A DNA stretch of 64,000 nt, from NCBI GenBank assembly GCA_007922225.1, contig ML680046.1:1040660-1104659 (forward strand), read 5' to 3'. Within the stretch, counting starts at the first letter, position 1, and each line of letters opens with the position of its first letter. Made by a program: the position numbers and the translations under genes. The DNA is from Emydura subglobosa. Taxonomy: Eukaryota; Chordata; Testudines; Chelidae. Positions 1-10,880 of this stretch are shown piece after piece. Below the pieces are notes generated by a model. The model did not search any database, was not told where the DNA came from, and worked only from the letters and a program-made list of their open reading frames with translations.

Positions 1-640
1 TATCAAAGAGACCAGTTTTGTCATGGGATTGAAGGTTCCAACTTTCTTTTTGGTCAAATCAGACACACTATGAGATCAGCTTGTTTCTCAGTATGTCAGT
101 TCTTCCACTTCTGGTCCTTACCATCATACCACAGAGAGAACTATAAAAAGGGTAATCTAAGATAGAAAAAACCTTCATTAAGTATTTCTTGCTTTGTTTA
201 AAGTTGGTTAAACAGTGAGTGCTGGTGAAATTTAATAAAGTATAGTGAGTTTTCATGACCGACATGATTCTTGAGCACTTACATTGTGTGTCTCATCCGA
301 GTTTTAAACACTAAGTGCTATGCAGGAGAGCTAGATAATTTTTCATTCAACATTTTTTAAAAGAAAAATGAAAATTTAGTCCACAAAACAATAGTTTTCA
401 CTGTATTTTAATTTATTTAAACAATGTTCAGATTCTCAGTTAAAACAACTTTCAGTTTTCAGATATTTTTCTTAAACATTTTTAAGGATTTTCTGTTACA
501 TGGAAAACTTCAAAAAATAATACATTTTTTATTACATTTTCTGACCTGCTCTTCTCTGGAACGTCACATACTTGTACCAGATCTAAATGTGATCCTTAAT
601 GCATGTATTTCATTTGTGAGCATTTTATAGGTTAGATGTA
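1..640. other. AT-rich sequence without recognised features
   Basis: I see no repeat, RNA or coding signal. The short open frames (68-265 minus, 424-630 plus) have low-complexity hydrophobic compositions expected from chance in AT-rich DNA and match no family I recognise. Confidence 0.5.
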
Positions 641-745
641 TTACAGTAGCACTTAGGAGGCCTAGTCACGGGCCAGGGCCCCACTGAGCTATGTGTTGTG
701 CAAACACAGATTAAAAAGATGATCCGTCTCCAATGACTGGAGGCT
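641..745 (-). repeat. SINE 3' tail fragment (minus strand)
   Basis: The stretch reads in reverse as the 3' tail of a reptile tRNA-derived SINE: the 'gggtcctggtccatgactgg' type block is recognisable as its complement (ggccagggccccactgagc), followed by a 'tgtgcaaacac' block. Only the tail is present. Related tails occur at 10.63, 13.57, 17.2, 41.2, 45.5 and 60.2 kb, which supports an interspersed family. Confidence 0.55.
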
Positions 746-1265
746 GAGGGGAGCACCGGTGTAACAGTGCTCCTTTCGAATACCCCATTCTCTTTGGCTG
801 GTGGGATGACAATATGCCCTCTTGTTTGAGTCGATTTTAACCACTACTTCTTGAACTCAGCCTGCACTATTCGCTGGTGCAGAGAGGTTGCAGAGTTATG
901 CTGTGCCTTCTTCAGGATGCTTTAGTGGGAGGGGCAAACTGCAGTGGAACCAAGGAACATAGCGGGGAGTTTTTTTGTGCCTTCCCTTTTTCGCATACCC
1001 ATGCAGAAGTCTGTTACACTCTAGCCCTCAGTGTAAAGCATAATCCACTTTCTGCGTGAGTCATCCATAATACCAAATGTTCAGAGGGATTCAATAATTA
1101 GACAGAAACATCTATCTAGTACCCCGTCCCCCATGAACTCTGTCTCTGATCACACAGCAGATTCTATCAGTCTAAGATACTTACATGGTCTTCACTACCT
1201 TTGTGCCTCACGATTGTCTGATGTACTTATCCTCACAACTGGAGCTAATTGGAAAAGAGATTTTT
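746..1265. other. No feature recognised
   Basis: Mixed-composition sequence. Short open frames (877-1059 and 1133-1336, plus) show no family resemblance, splice context or codon bias that I can see. Confidence 0.4.
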
Positions 1266-1560
1266 CTGTCCCAGCAATATTGGTTGTTATCTCAAATGGG
1301 GACAAAGTCAAAATTTTGAATGTTTTGGTGAAATAAAATTCTGGGAAAAAATAGTCTTGAAATGTTTGTATTGATTTCAACATTTTAAAGATTTTTAAAG
1401 AATTGTAGAAAACAAGGTAAATGTAAGTCATTTTGAAACAAAAAAATGAAACTTTGTTCTGACACTTTCAAAAGGGGATTTTTAACATGGTTTTTTTCCA
1501 TTTTTTTTTTTTTTACAAAACTTCATTCAAATTAGTACCATTTCATGAAAGATTTTGGTT
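1266..1560. repeat. AT-rich degenerate fold-back-type repeat
   Basis: Runs such as 'tcaaaattttgaatgttttg' and 'tttgaaacaaaaaaatgaaac' resemble similar AT-rich blocks at 6540-6740 and 36050-36300. A T14 tract lies at 1501-1514. Class unknown; the resemblance is compositional as much as sequence-specific, so it is only a tentative repeat family. Confidence 0.3.
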
Positions 1561-1589
1561 TCATCTAAATGGAATTTTCTAACCAGCAT

Positions 1590-1770
1590 TACTCCCAACA
1601 GCTGTGAAGTATAAGACAGGGCTATTATCTCCTTTTTAAGAAGGGGAAACTGTCACAAAGTAACTCATCTAAGGCCACACAGGCAATGATAGAACAGAGA
1701 TTAGAGACCAACCCTCCTGAGTTCCAGTTTAGTGCCCTAACCACAGGACTACCCCTACTTTTGAGAGGCC
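1590..1770 (-). mobile_element. tRNA-derived SINE / MIR-like copy
   Basis: In reverse this contains a tRNA-like head ('tagtgccctaaccac' is the complement of the A-box side) and the conserved core in which 'aggggaaactgtcacaaag' and 'ctaaggccacacaggcaatg' correspond to the usual '...ggccacacaggaagtc...' and 'gggaaactgaggcacag' blocks. The B-box side (...gagttccag) is degraded. Decayed, no flanking duplication identified. Confidence 0.6.
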
Positions 1771-2613
1771 CACACCTAAGCCTGTCTATAATCATTCAAT
1801 GTCAAAATCCTTCTCACATTCTGAATGGCCTGCCCAGCTGAATAGCCTGATTTTCAGTATTTTCCCTTCTCAATCTCCCTCTGTATGGGAAAATATTTTA
1901 TTATAATACTTAATAAACAAACAGTCTTTCCAAAGAGATTCCATATCTGTGGTCCTAAATCTCAATACATATTTTGAGTTCCAGAACTGACTTGCACAGT
2001 GAGACATGGAACAGTTTGTAGCAGCACCAACTGAGGAGCACATTGAAATAGTGTTATTTCATTGAACTGCACTGTAACTTCGGTACTTTGGAACTGCCTA
2101 TTTAAAATAAAGCATAACTCCTGCAATAAACTCTTACCTTTATAGCATTTTTTGTGCTTTGGGGCCATATCAACCGTCACTTATTCACCACTTACCTCAC
2201 CGTGCACCTAACTAGTCAGTAGAGATAACTGCCAAATGTTAATGGAGCTACACAGAAACGTAAGGAGGTTGGGAGGTAAGTTATTCAGGTTCTACTGCAA
2301 CAGGCTCTGTTGCAATGGTCAAATGGTCACATTCCATTCTCTCCAAGAGAACAGGGATTTGGCCCCATTGACAAAAATTCTTAGAAGGTGTAGATTATTG
2401 GATCACAGTGATTCTGCTAGTGGGAAAGGACAATTATCAAGAGCTCAAAGAGGGTGTTTACACAGCACAGTTAGCTGAAATTATGATTCAAGTGTCACCC
2501 CTCTACCCCAACTCAACTTTATCCACACTCCGTCAAGTCTGTAGCTTGAATTAAATGGTGTTTTAAGCTTAAGCTAGCTAACCCATAAGGGTATATTGAC
2601 ACAGCCTGTACCA
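1771..2613. other. No feature recognised
   Basis: I see no repeat or coding signal I can name. The 72- and 80-codon open frames (1962-2180 minus, 2236-2478 plus) resemble nothing known to me. Confidence 0.4.
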
Positions 2614-3345
2614 GGGAGCCTCCCAGCCTGCGTCAGCAGAGATGGACTTCTGGGGCTTACGCTAGTGCTTTAAAAATCATAGAAACATAGAAGATTAGTA
2701 TTGGAAGGGATGTCAGGAGGTCATCTAATCCAAACCCCTGCTCAGAGCAGGACCAACCCAAATTTAATCATCCCAGCCATGGCTTTGTCAAACCAGGCCT
2801 TAAAAACCTCTCAGGATGGAGATTCCACCACCTCCCTAAGTAACTGATCCCAGTGCTTCACCACCCTCCTACTGAAAAAGTTTTCCCTAATATCCAACCT
2901 AGACCTCCCACACTGCAACTTGAGACCATTGCTCCTAGTTCTGTCATCTGCCACCAGTGAGAACAGCCTAGCTCCATCCTCCCTGGAACATCCTTTCAGG
3001 TAGTTAAAGGCTGCTATCAAATCCCCCCTCATTCTTTTCTTCTGCAGACTAAACAAGCCTAGTTTCCTCAGCCTTTCCTCATAAGTCAAGTGTTCCAGCC
3101 CCCTAATAATTTGTGTTGCCCTTCGCTGGACTCTCTCCAATTTGCCCAAACCCTTTCTGTAGTGAGGGGCCCATTAGTTGTGTAGACCATGCTTTGAAGA
3201 TGTGGCTTGTGCTCTGAAGCCTAGTATGGGGGGTTGGTTTTACAGTCAGAATCCCAGCCTCAACTGCAACTTCAACTCACTGTCTACATAGCTATTTTTA
3301 AAAGCACTAGCACAAGCCCAAGTCTGACTTGAGCTGGGAGGCTTG
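2614..3345. mobile_element. Fold-back (MITE-like) element split by a CR1
   Basis: Sequence 2614-2677 (gcctcccag ... ggcttacgctagtgctttaaaaat) is the inverted counterpart of 3294-3345 (in reverse: gcctcccag ... gggcttgtgctagtgc ... aaaaat). The two arms are separated by the CR1 3' end at 2678-3165 plus about 130 bp of element interior. Arms of this kind with 'gtctaca' motifs belong to a set of short non-autonomous DNA elements abundant in turtles (recalled, not searched). Confidence 0.55.
2678..3165 (-). mobile_element. CR1 LINE, 5'-truncated 3' end
   Basis: The element reads right to left and ends at 2678 with two copies of a CATAGAA-type 8-mer, the octamer tail typical of CR1. The open frame 2811-3149 (112 codons) encodes the end of the CR1 ORF2 reverse transcriptase: [52 protein letters not shown] and [19 protein letters not shown] are characteristic. 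Everything upstream of the RT thumb is absent, as expected for ordinary CR1 truncation. It lacks the catalytic core and cannot be active. Confidence 0.9.
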
Positions 3346-5280
3346 CTGCTGTGTACTGTGTACTCTAATGTGGGAGAGGAGTGCTTCTGAAACTCAAGTG
3401 ATGCTGATGCTTGGATTAGTAATACAATGGGGATGCAATAGCTAAATTACAGTAACTCATCAGTGGCTAATCCAATCACTCCCTGTCATTTGAGTGTTTT
3501 GAAGTGCGCGCTTTCTCTCAGTGGAGCTAGTCCAGCTCAAGTACAGTTAGTTCAAGTGTGCTAACTGGAGCTAACTGTTGTGAAGAAAAGGCCAGAGAGT
3601 CTGTATTTCTGGGCTTGCACTGTGGACCAGACCTCAGGAGCAATATGGAAATTTTGAATGGGGCACAGATTGGGACCAGGGCATGGGATCTCCGGCTATA
3701 CTGGATCTTCTTTTGACTCCACTGGCATCCCTAAAATCCATCTAGGTGTTTCTGGTTTGGTGTTAGTCGAAGAGATGTTTAAAGGGGTCTAAGAAATCTA
3801 GTTGCTTTGTTCCCACTGAATGTTGATGTAAGTTAAGTGGTGCAATTAATTCCCATTTGCGCTTTTTGAGCATCTCCCCCAAAAACAGTCTGGCCAAGTA
3901 AACCAGCCAGGTTCATCTTTAAAAACTTTTAATTAAAAAAAAAAACAAAAAACCTGGCCATTCCAGTTCAAGTGTAATTAGCAGAAACGGTGTAATGAGC
4001 TTCCCAACAGAGAGTTGATGGAAACTATTGCCTGACCCAATATGCAAATATCATCCCTTGGACGACAAAGAGCTGTTGGGATTTCTTCTACTATGTATAG
4101 TTATTCACTGCCTTCAGAAGGAGGTCCTGTTTATTAAACAGATCAAAAAGTGGTATGAGAGATTCAGAAAGCTTTTGTTACCTTTAGGGAAAGTGTTGAA
4201 AAGTAGGTCAACCAATCAAGCCAGCCAAGGGGTGAGGGAAAATATAACTGTTATAAGCACAGAGATGTTGAGGCTTTGGTGCTTGTTAAGATCAAGAAAG
4301 CAAAGTCTTTGAAGTGCTTGTGTGAAAAATAAACAAACAGACGAGCTAATTTCCTGGACTGTCAAACTGGCGCCTATGCATCTACTTCAGTTTACACCAG
4401 AGGTCCTATCTGAATATGCTTAAGTCATTTTCCTTTGAGTATTGTCAATGTGGTATATTTGGCCAGGGTGGGCATTGTGATCCAGTGCATAGCTCTCAGG
4501 GCTAGATGTCAGGTGGCCTAGTTTTTTATTCCCCTGAATTGCTAAGGGATCCAGGTCAAACTTTTCAAATCCAGGAGCCAAATAAAGCCATATTAGGCAC
4601 ATGACTAAAGGTGCTTACCTATAGTATTTGCTCAGCTCCTCTGAAAATCAGTCCATGATTATTTACATATCTAAGTATGGATTTGCGTGCCTAACATTAG
4701 GCATCTAGTCTTGACCTTGATCTTTCTGTTTCTCCGATTCCCCATTTGTGTGGGAGGGGCAGGGATAGGAGGAAAAGGATAGTAATACATGTAATACTTC
4801 TCCACTGAGAATGCTTGTCCACTGAGATCTACAGATGAATGTTTGCTATGTTTTTTGCTGCCTCCCAAATTATAATCTGTAGTTGCAAACTCAAATTTGT
4901 TAGTGTCTCAGCACAATTATTTCCCACAGAACATTTGGATTTCAGAAAAAATGAATTTTCTGATGGGGAAAATGATTTAACTGGGGAGTGGAGGGGGAAT
5001 CTTTGAGTTCTACTTTCAAGCTATATCGCTTAAAAATATGCTGCTTGAGCCAGGATCCAAGTTATATAAGGCTTTAGAAGTCAAAGTCAACATCTTGTAT
5101 TCCATCCAGAAGTGAATAGTAAGACAAAATGACTGATGAAGGCCAGGTGTAAGATGCTTTTAGATGCTAACACCTCCAAGCAGTTAGTAGATTCATGTCA
5201 TGCCAGGTGATGCATCCAAGTGCTCTTCAAAGGTACTGTACTACCTTGCAGAGAGTATTCCAGTAGTTCAGTTGGAGGAT
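3346..5280. other. No gene; mostly unclassified unique-looking sequence
   Basis: No confident feature. A 94-codon open frame (4028-4312, plus) has no recognisable motif. A short 'aattttctgatgggg' block near 4954-4968 matches one arm of the hairpin at 24927-24960, so a decayed copy of that repeat is probable there. Confidence 0.4.
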
Positions 5281-5420
5281 GACAAAACTAGGGTGACTAG
5301 ATAGCAAGTGTGAAAAATCAGGACAGGGGATGAGGAGTAATAGGTGCCTGTATAAGAAATAGCCCCAAATATTGGGACTGTCCTGATAAAATCGAGACAT
5401 CTGGTCACCCTAGACAATGC
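5281..5420 (+). mobile_element. hAT-type MITE copy 1 (124 bp) with target duplication
   Basis: Element 5289-5412 begins TAGGGTGACTAGAT and ends with the inverted ATCTGGTCACCCTA (13 of 14 positions complementary). It is flanked by gacaaaac (5281-5288) and gacaatgc (5413-5420), 6 of 8 matching. Eight-base duplications with TAGGG ends fit the hAT superfamily. There is no coding capacity. Same family as 26667-26792 (opposite orientation) and 38930-39052. Confidence 0.85.
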
Positions 5421-5727
5421 TATGTTATCTATGGCAAGGTCAAGAAACAGCTGCAATCTCCTAAGAAATAGAAAAAGGTGTTCTTGGCAACTGATACTAT
5501 TTGAGGATTCAAGAGGTAGTGTGAGATCCAAAAGCTACTTTAAAGAAAAATCTTGCACAGACTCCCTCAGTAACAGGGGAAATTATTCCTGCCATGACCT
5601 CAGGATCCTTCTCCAGCCCTCCACTCTTATCAAACCCAGATTAAGTGTCACGCTTCTCGAACTGCCACTCTTGGCCATACATTGGAAAAACAAAATAACC
5701 ACACCATTTGAGGTCTAGGAAGAGGGA

Positions 5728-6012
5728 TGAAGGTAGCTCTGTGGTCAAGATAATGGTGTGGACCTGATCGATGAAGGTTCAGCTCCTAGCTTTACCCCAG
5801 ATGTTCTCTGTGACTCTTAGCAAGTCACTTTCTGTATCTCAGTTCCTTATCTATAAAATGGGAGAAGAATCTTTTTCCCCCCTGCTCTTGTCTAGTTAGA
5901 CTGTAAATTCTTAAGGGCAAAGACTCTCTTACTGTATGTGTACAATGCCTCATAATGGGAACCCATCTGAGGTAGCTGCTCTTGGTGCTACTGTAATACA
6001 AATAATATTGAT
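5728..6012 (+). mobile_element. tRNA-derived SINE, near full length
   Basis: The head has a tRNA-like A-box side ('tctgtggtcaagataatgg') and B box ('aaggttcagctcc'). The core contains 'gcaagtcactttctgtatc' and 'ctataaaatgggag', and the tail has 'agactgtaaattcttaaggg' and 'ggtgctactgtaatacaaat'. The order head, core and tail is that of the abundant turtle tRNA-derived (Cry/PolIII-type) SINE, whose transcription depended on the internal A and B boxes. The copy is diverged and I could not define its flanking duplication. Confidence 0.75.
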
Positions 6013-6539
6013 GAAATATAGCTGTGTGGTGTCCAAATACTGATGAGACAGCAGTCCAAATTCTCCCGTTGTCTCCACTCAGCAGCTGTATATAAACCTG
6101 GAGCACCTTTGGGTCAGAACAGAAAGTTGTGGTATGAAGGATACTTGGGCCAGTTGAGCAATTAAGCAAACAGTGCTGCAAGCCAAAAAGAATCAGTACC
6201 TGTTTATGAGTGACGGTCCACTCTAGCCAGACTATGCAAGTCTATCAATAAAATCTCATGGCTGATGGAAACAGTCTATTCCATCAGACAATCAAGTGTC
6301 CATCCTATTAACCCAGAAAGTAGCACAGCCTCTGTAATGTATCATGATCTCATGCTTGACTGAAAGGAATCAACACAATCAAAAAACCTCAGTTAAAAAC
6401 ATTGTCTTGTTCAGAAAGGCTGTTTATAAATGAAAGACTAGGGCAGGGCAGTTACTAGACTTTTAGAAATGTATTGCACAGTCGTTTTAAACCATTACTA
6501 GTGAGACCGCCAACACTGAGAAATGCTTCCTGAACAAAG
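6013..6539. other. No feature recognised
   Basis: Nothing I can assign on either strand. Confidence 0.4.
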
Positions 6540-6740
6540 ACTAGAGCTGTATGAATAACAGGGTTTTTGGTTTGTTGGGAATTCTGAAAAATTAAAACAA
6601 AAAAAATGCTTCACTCAATCGGAAATGAAACATTGTTTCAATGTCAAGCCCTTTTTTACATTTTTTATTTCTTAAATAAAATTGAAGGAAATGTCAAAAC
6701 AAAGTTATTTTGAATTAAAAGATGAAATGGGGTTTTGAGC
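6540..6740. repeat. AT-rich degenerate repeat
   Basis: Blocks of 'gaaatgaaacattgtttcaa', 'aatgtcaaaacaaagttatt' and 'gatgaaatggggttttgag' resemble the AT-rich repeats at 1266-1560 and 36050-36300. The string 'gaaacattgtttc' is a short palindrome. Class unknown. Confidence 0.35.
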
Positions 6741-6884
6741 ATGGGTGGGTCAATACAAAGAATTTACTGGAAGCGTAAGTTTTAAACATGGGCCTGCAGA
6801 GATTCCAGGTAGCCACATTGCTACCTAGCAGCAGCTTTAACTAGTTTTGCACTGCATTGCACATGACCTGCTGCAAACACTGCC

Positions 6885-7225
6885 CACAAGAAGTCCCGCC
6901 TCAAGGGGTCTATCAGCTAGCAGCCTCTTGGCACCTGGTTGGGTTTATATAAGGGAGGGAGTCAAGGGGTGTTCCAGGAAGTGTCCAGTTATTATGTGGA
7001 TCTTCTGTAGCTGCCAAGACTACTTCTGCCCTCAAACTCTGGTGTAGACCATGGCTTGATTTGGGTGTTGCCTCCAGGCCCGGACTCTGAAACGTGACTC
7101 GGACTTATAGACCCTGGCCTAGAACATGATTCTGATCTCCTCCACAGCTCTCAGGTTCAGGCTTGACCCTGTACTGACTCTTGCTCCTGCCTGGCCTTGT
7201 CAGGATCCTGACAAAGTGACACAAA
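6885..7225 (+). mobile_element. GC-rich LTR-like block with TATA box
   Basis: This GC-richer island has a good TATA-type box (TTTATATAAGGG, about 6945-6956) followed within 100 bp by a C/T-rich leader-like stretch (ggcccggactctg, ctcctgcctggccttg). That layout suggests the promoter half of an LTR in plus orientation. No terminal TG/CA pair, primer-binding site or second LTR was found, so it may be a solo or partial LTR. It contains no gene. Confidence 0.4.
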
Positions 7226-7708
7226 CTTGCAAAAAGGTTTGATGTCACCAAATCTGAATTTTTCACCAGGAAACTTTTTTTTGCTCTGAAAACATTCTTC
7301 CGGCTCAAGCAATATTTACCCATGACACAGACCAACAGCATGCTGTCCTCCATTGAGATGTTAGATTTTGACATACAACGGCCTTGCACACTCCCATGAC
7401 AGCTTGCTCTTTCTCTCTAGATTATACCACGGGACAGATAGCATTTCCAGATCATATCAATTTCAGGTGCCACAGTGGAACACCAATGAAGATTGCACTC
7501 CTAGAATTAGGTAGTTTAGTAAAATGGTGAAAAGTGACCAAAGCCCGAAGTGACTTCACATTTTGGATGCCTAAACATTTGGGTGTCCTACATGAGACTC
7601 TATAGGAGTGGGCTTTTTTGTTTTTTTCAGATGGGGGGGTACCTATCACTGTAATGTCCTAGGTCAAAACTTTCATACATGACTGGAAATTGTAGGTGCT
7701 TCACTCTG
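7226..7708. other. No gene; weak repeat-like sequence
   Basis: Minus-strand open frames 7105-7389 and 7452-7649 have no recognisable motifs. The 'gatgcctaaacatttgggtg' phrase recurs in reptile fold-back repeats, so 7450-7640 may be a decayed one. Confidence 0.3.
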
Positions 7709-7868
7709 AGGGCCCAACTTGAGACACCTCAATGGGGTTTTATTTTCAGAGAGTGTTTTCTCAGCTCTCAGTGAAAATCAGGTCCCTTCTTAAAGTACCT
7801 CACATAGGTCACTTAAAAACAGAGGCATCCAACATCACTAATCACTCTTGAAAATGTAGGCCCAACCA
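7709..7868. repeat. Palindromic interspersed repeat
   Basis: The left arm (gagacacctcaatggggttt ... attttcagagagtg) is partly complementary to the right arm (ctcagtgaaaatcaggtccc ... taaagtacctca), giving a fold-back of roughly 45-bp arms. The block starts with 'gagggcccaacttgagacac', a phrase I recognise from abundant turtle MITE-like repeats. Confidence 0.5.
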
Positions 7869-9070
7869 TACACAATCCATCATTTCAGATGGGATGTGAT
7901 ACATTTGGTTTGTTGTCAATGGTTAACGGAAAAGCTTTTTAGCTCCAAATATACTATGGCCAACACAGTGATCTAGAAGTGTGAAAAAGCTGTAATGGAA
8001 AACAGATGAATGTGTAAGTGCTAAAAGTCAAAGCAGTTCTTTTAATTTGTAGCTGCTTCTAAGGAGACATCCCAGGTAGCACATCTGTTTCACTTAGTAA
8101 TTGAGTGCCAGGTCTGATAATGTAGTCCTTATAAACAACTTGCAGAAACCAGCATTCTTTTCTCTTAACAGGAAAATGTTATGAGAACCCAAGAAGAATG
8201 CTTAAGACAGCAAAACTGTCCACTGAAACAAATGGGAAGCCTCTGATTTTTGCCAGTGAAAATGGCAAAATCAGGTTTTTTTGCATCTTTGAATAACAAT
8301 CTCCAGACTTCCAGAGAAACTGAACATTTTCTAATTGTAGACTAGTAGCAGTTGGTTGCTGGGAAGAAAATGATTTTCAAGGGTTGCTCTTTTAAAGAAG
8401 CTGCTATTGTGTAAAGGGAATTCTAGGATAGACTTCTGAGATATTCCGACATATTCAGCTTACCATTTGAAAGCATGATCATGGTGGAGACTTTCAAAAC
8501 TGCTAATAAATGGAGATACTATGAGTAAAGGAAATGATTCCAGTAAAACCAACTTTTTCCAGCAGTTTTGGTATGAACAATGGCTCAGAACAGTAGCATT
8601 CATTCGTAGCACAAACTGCATAGCTTTCCGCCAAGTCCTGAATCTCTTTTCACAGCCCTTCCTGCACTCAATTTGATATGGCCTCATTCAGTGTGCCATT
8701 GTCGATGGGTGATCTTTTGAAGCATTTAATCTCTTAGGTTTCCAGGTGTAATCAGCCTCTGTCCTTTAGGAGCATTATGTGGATATCTGATCTGTATTCT
8801 CAGTATCACAGCTCTTCAGGAATGCACTATTACTTGGCTATCCTGTTGCTTTCAATGGGCTCGGCTTTTGACAGGTCATGTGCCCTATTTTTTGTTTGCT
8901 GTACCTGTTCCAGTTTTGATTGAGCAGCTGGTGAAGTTTTCATTATCTGTTCCATGTACACTTTCACCTCATTTCCATTAGCTGTCCTCCTTTCATCAGT
9001 GGTACATTTAGCTTCCATTCTCACACTGTTATTTTTTAAGCTAAATCTCTTATTTATGAGTATTTCTACT
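7869..9070. other. No feature recognised
   Basis: No repeat or gene that I can name. The open frame 8830-9135 (minus, 101 codons) has no domain I recognise and runs into the GC-rich block at 9.1 kb, so I do not call it. Confidence 0.4.
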
Positions 9071-9074
9071 AATT

Positions 9075-9600
9075 TCAGAGAAGTTGCAGCATCAGACCGT
9101 GATAGAGTCCCACAGGGACCGTGCTCTGGAACCACTCGGGGTGAAGCCAGTCAGGACTCTAGTGCTTGGAGTCTGCCTTCAGGTCTCCACACACGGGTGC
9201 AGCCGGCTCCTGAATCTGGCCTTGGAGCAGTCAGCACCCCTGCTTCGCCTGACATCCCCTGAGAGACCCCCTGGACGGGACTCTGGAGAGCTCCTACACA
9301 CCCCCAAAGGGGCCATGCACCCCACCTTGTGGTCAGAAGTGATTCACAGCCAGCATGGAGATCGGAAGGGTTTATTAGCTCTCATGACCACAGCGTAGAG
9401 AGACTTTGATAACAGATTAATTAGAAGTTACAGCAGCAACCAACTAGGGAGCCTCAGAGCCCATTCTCAGGCCATGCTCTCAAGCCTCCTTATGGGGAAC
9501 TGGTTTTTCCAGCCAGCCACCCTCGCACCCAGAGCCATCCCCTTGCCCCTCCAGAGTCCTTTGTCTACTTCCTGGGCAATGTGTCTACCCCTCCAAGTAT
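9075..9600 (-). mobile_element. GC-rich LTR-like block, antisense
   Basis: Composition jumps to GC-rich between 9.08 and 9.58 kb. On the minus strand an AATAAA signal lies at 9371-9376 (tttatt on plus), in the position expected for an LTR poly(A) signal. No paired LTR, primer-binding site or coding domain is visible. Two overlapping plus-strand open frames (8954-9262, 9084-9398) are by-products of the GC content. Tentative class. Confidence 0.35.
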
Positions 9601-10620
9601 TTAAAAATGGAATGTTTTACTATTTTATTGAATTCTGTGTTTTGTACATGTAACAAGGCACTAACTTGGGGTCTATAGGTGCTACAGTAATATGAAAAAA
9701 GGGCTTCTGATTCTTCAAGATGAACCGAAGGGAGAGGGGGAACCAAGCACAAGGATTATGTGCCACTAAAGTCTTCTGCTGTAAGATTTCAGTGGCAAAC
9801 AAGCTAAGATCAGCCCCTGCACACCAGTGAATTTCACCCCAACGGAGCTTACTTATTAGACTTTGTGCCACTTGAAGACAATTAAAAATGAAGAAACCTT
9901 GGAATGAAGACACGGCCGTTAGAAAATCAGCACAATCGTCCCAGGAAATAGCAAAGATTGAAAGCTATTGGTGTTCTCTCAACTCATTTAGAAGAATGTA
10001 TGCAAGTGCTGAAATTATTTATTTCAGTATGCAAGTGAATTCAGATAAAGATTAGAAAATCCAGGCAATATTAAATTGAATCTCACACAGATGTAAATAA
10101 ACAGATCTATATAGCCATATCATCAATCATGTGTGTCTACAGCTTTAATGTTTATGCCCAAAGGAATTACAGTTCCCTCCCATACTCTCCCTTTATAAAT
10201 CACTTACCTGATGAAGGCTGAGGAAAATGGAGGGAACAAGAGGCAAGAAAATAATCAGCGCCTTGCATACAATTTTGATTTAAATAGATCAGTGTAAGCA
10301 ATGCATGTAAGTAGTGTTTTTAACTGCACAGACCTACCACTCCTTAAGATAAGGAGAGACTATGCAGTTTCCCCTCAAGCCAATACTTGTAATCAGAAGT
10401 ATAAATCCATTGTATTGAAGCAGCTTGTGGCATCTGGAAATAACTGCACTGAAAGCTTTTGAAAGAACCAACCCTGCTCCTCTAAGTGTGCCTGATTGGC
10501 TCTGTGGCCTGGGATGATGGGGAAATAGTGCTAGGGTCCCACCTTACTCCCTCCCTTACATCATTTTCTACCTTTAGGGACAAAGGGAGATTCCTTGGAC
10601 TCACTGTATAATGGAATTTA
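9601..10620. other. No gene; short SINE tail remnant near 9.66-9.70 kb
   Basis: The phrase 'cttggggtctataggtgctacagtaatat' around 9665-9695 is a plus-strand remnant of the SINE 3' end seen intact at about 5990. The rest is AT-rich sequence without recognised features. Confidence 0.4.
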
Positions 10621-10624
10621 TAAG

Positions 10625-10880
10625 TTGTTTTATGATAGCACCTAGAGGGCAAAGCCGAGGTCAGGGTCCCATTGTGCTAAGAGCCATAAATACATAAGAC
10701 CCTCTTCCAAAACACTTATATATAAATACACAGTAAATACTAATTTTCCCAATTGTACAGAACAGAGGCACAGACGGATTAAGTGATTTACCCAAGTTTA
10801 TACAGGAAGTCTGTGACAGAGGGTGGAATTAAATCCAGATCTTGTCAGTGTGTTAGTCACAACGCCATCTTTCTTTATGT
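10625..10880 (-). mobile_element. tRNA-derived SINE, near full length (minus)
   Basis: Reading right to left: head side ('gtgtgttagtcacaacgcc', with B-box complement 'ggaattaaatcc'), core ('gattaagtgatttacccaag', 'acagaacagaggcacagacgg') and tail ('ggtcagggtcccattgtg', 'gatagcacctagagggc'). The complete head-core-tail order makes this one of the best-preserved SINE copies in the window. It is diverged at about one base in four or five by eye. Confidence 0.75.

Noticed and set aside
4028..4312. 94-codon open frame as a possible small gene
   Set aside because: No motif, no homology I recognise, and length within chance expectation for 64 kb.
5289..5412. Tc1/mariner-type MITE because TA lies at both ends
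   Set aside because: The copy at 26667-26792 shows a perfect 8-bp duplication outside the TA, so the TA belongs to the element and hAT fits better.
5825..6181. 118-codon minus-strand open frame
   Set aside because: It is mostly the antisense of the SINE at 5728-6012.
8830..9135. 101-codon minus-strand open frame considered as an exon
   Set aside because: It has no recognisable domain or splice context and runs into the LTR-like block at 9.1 kb.
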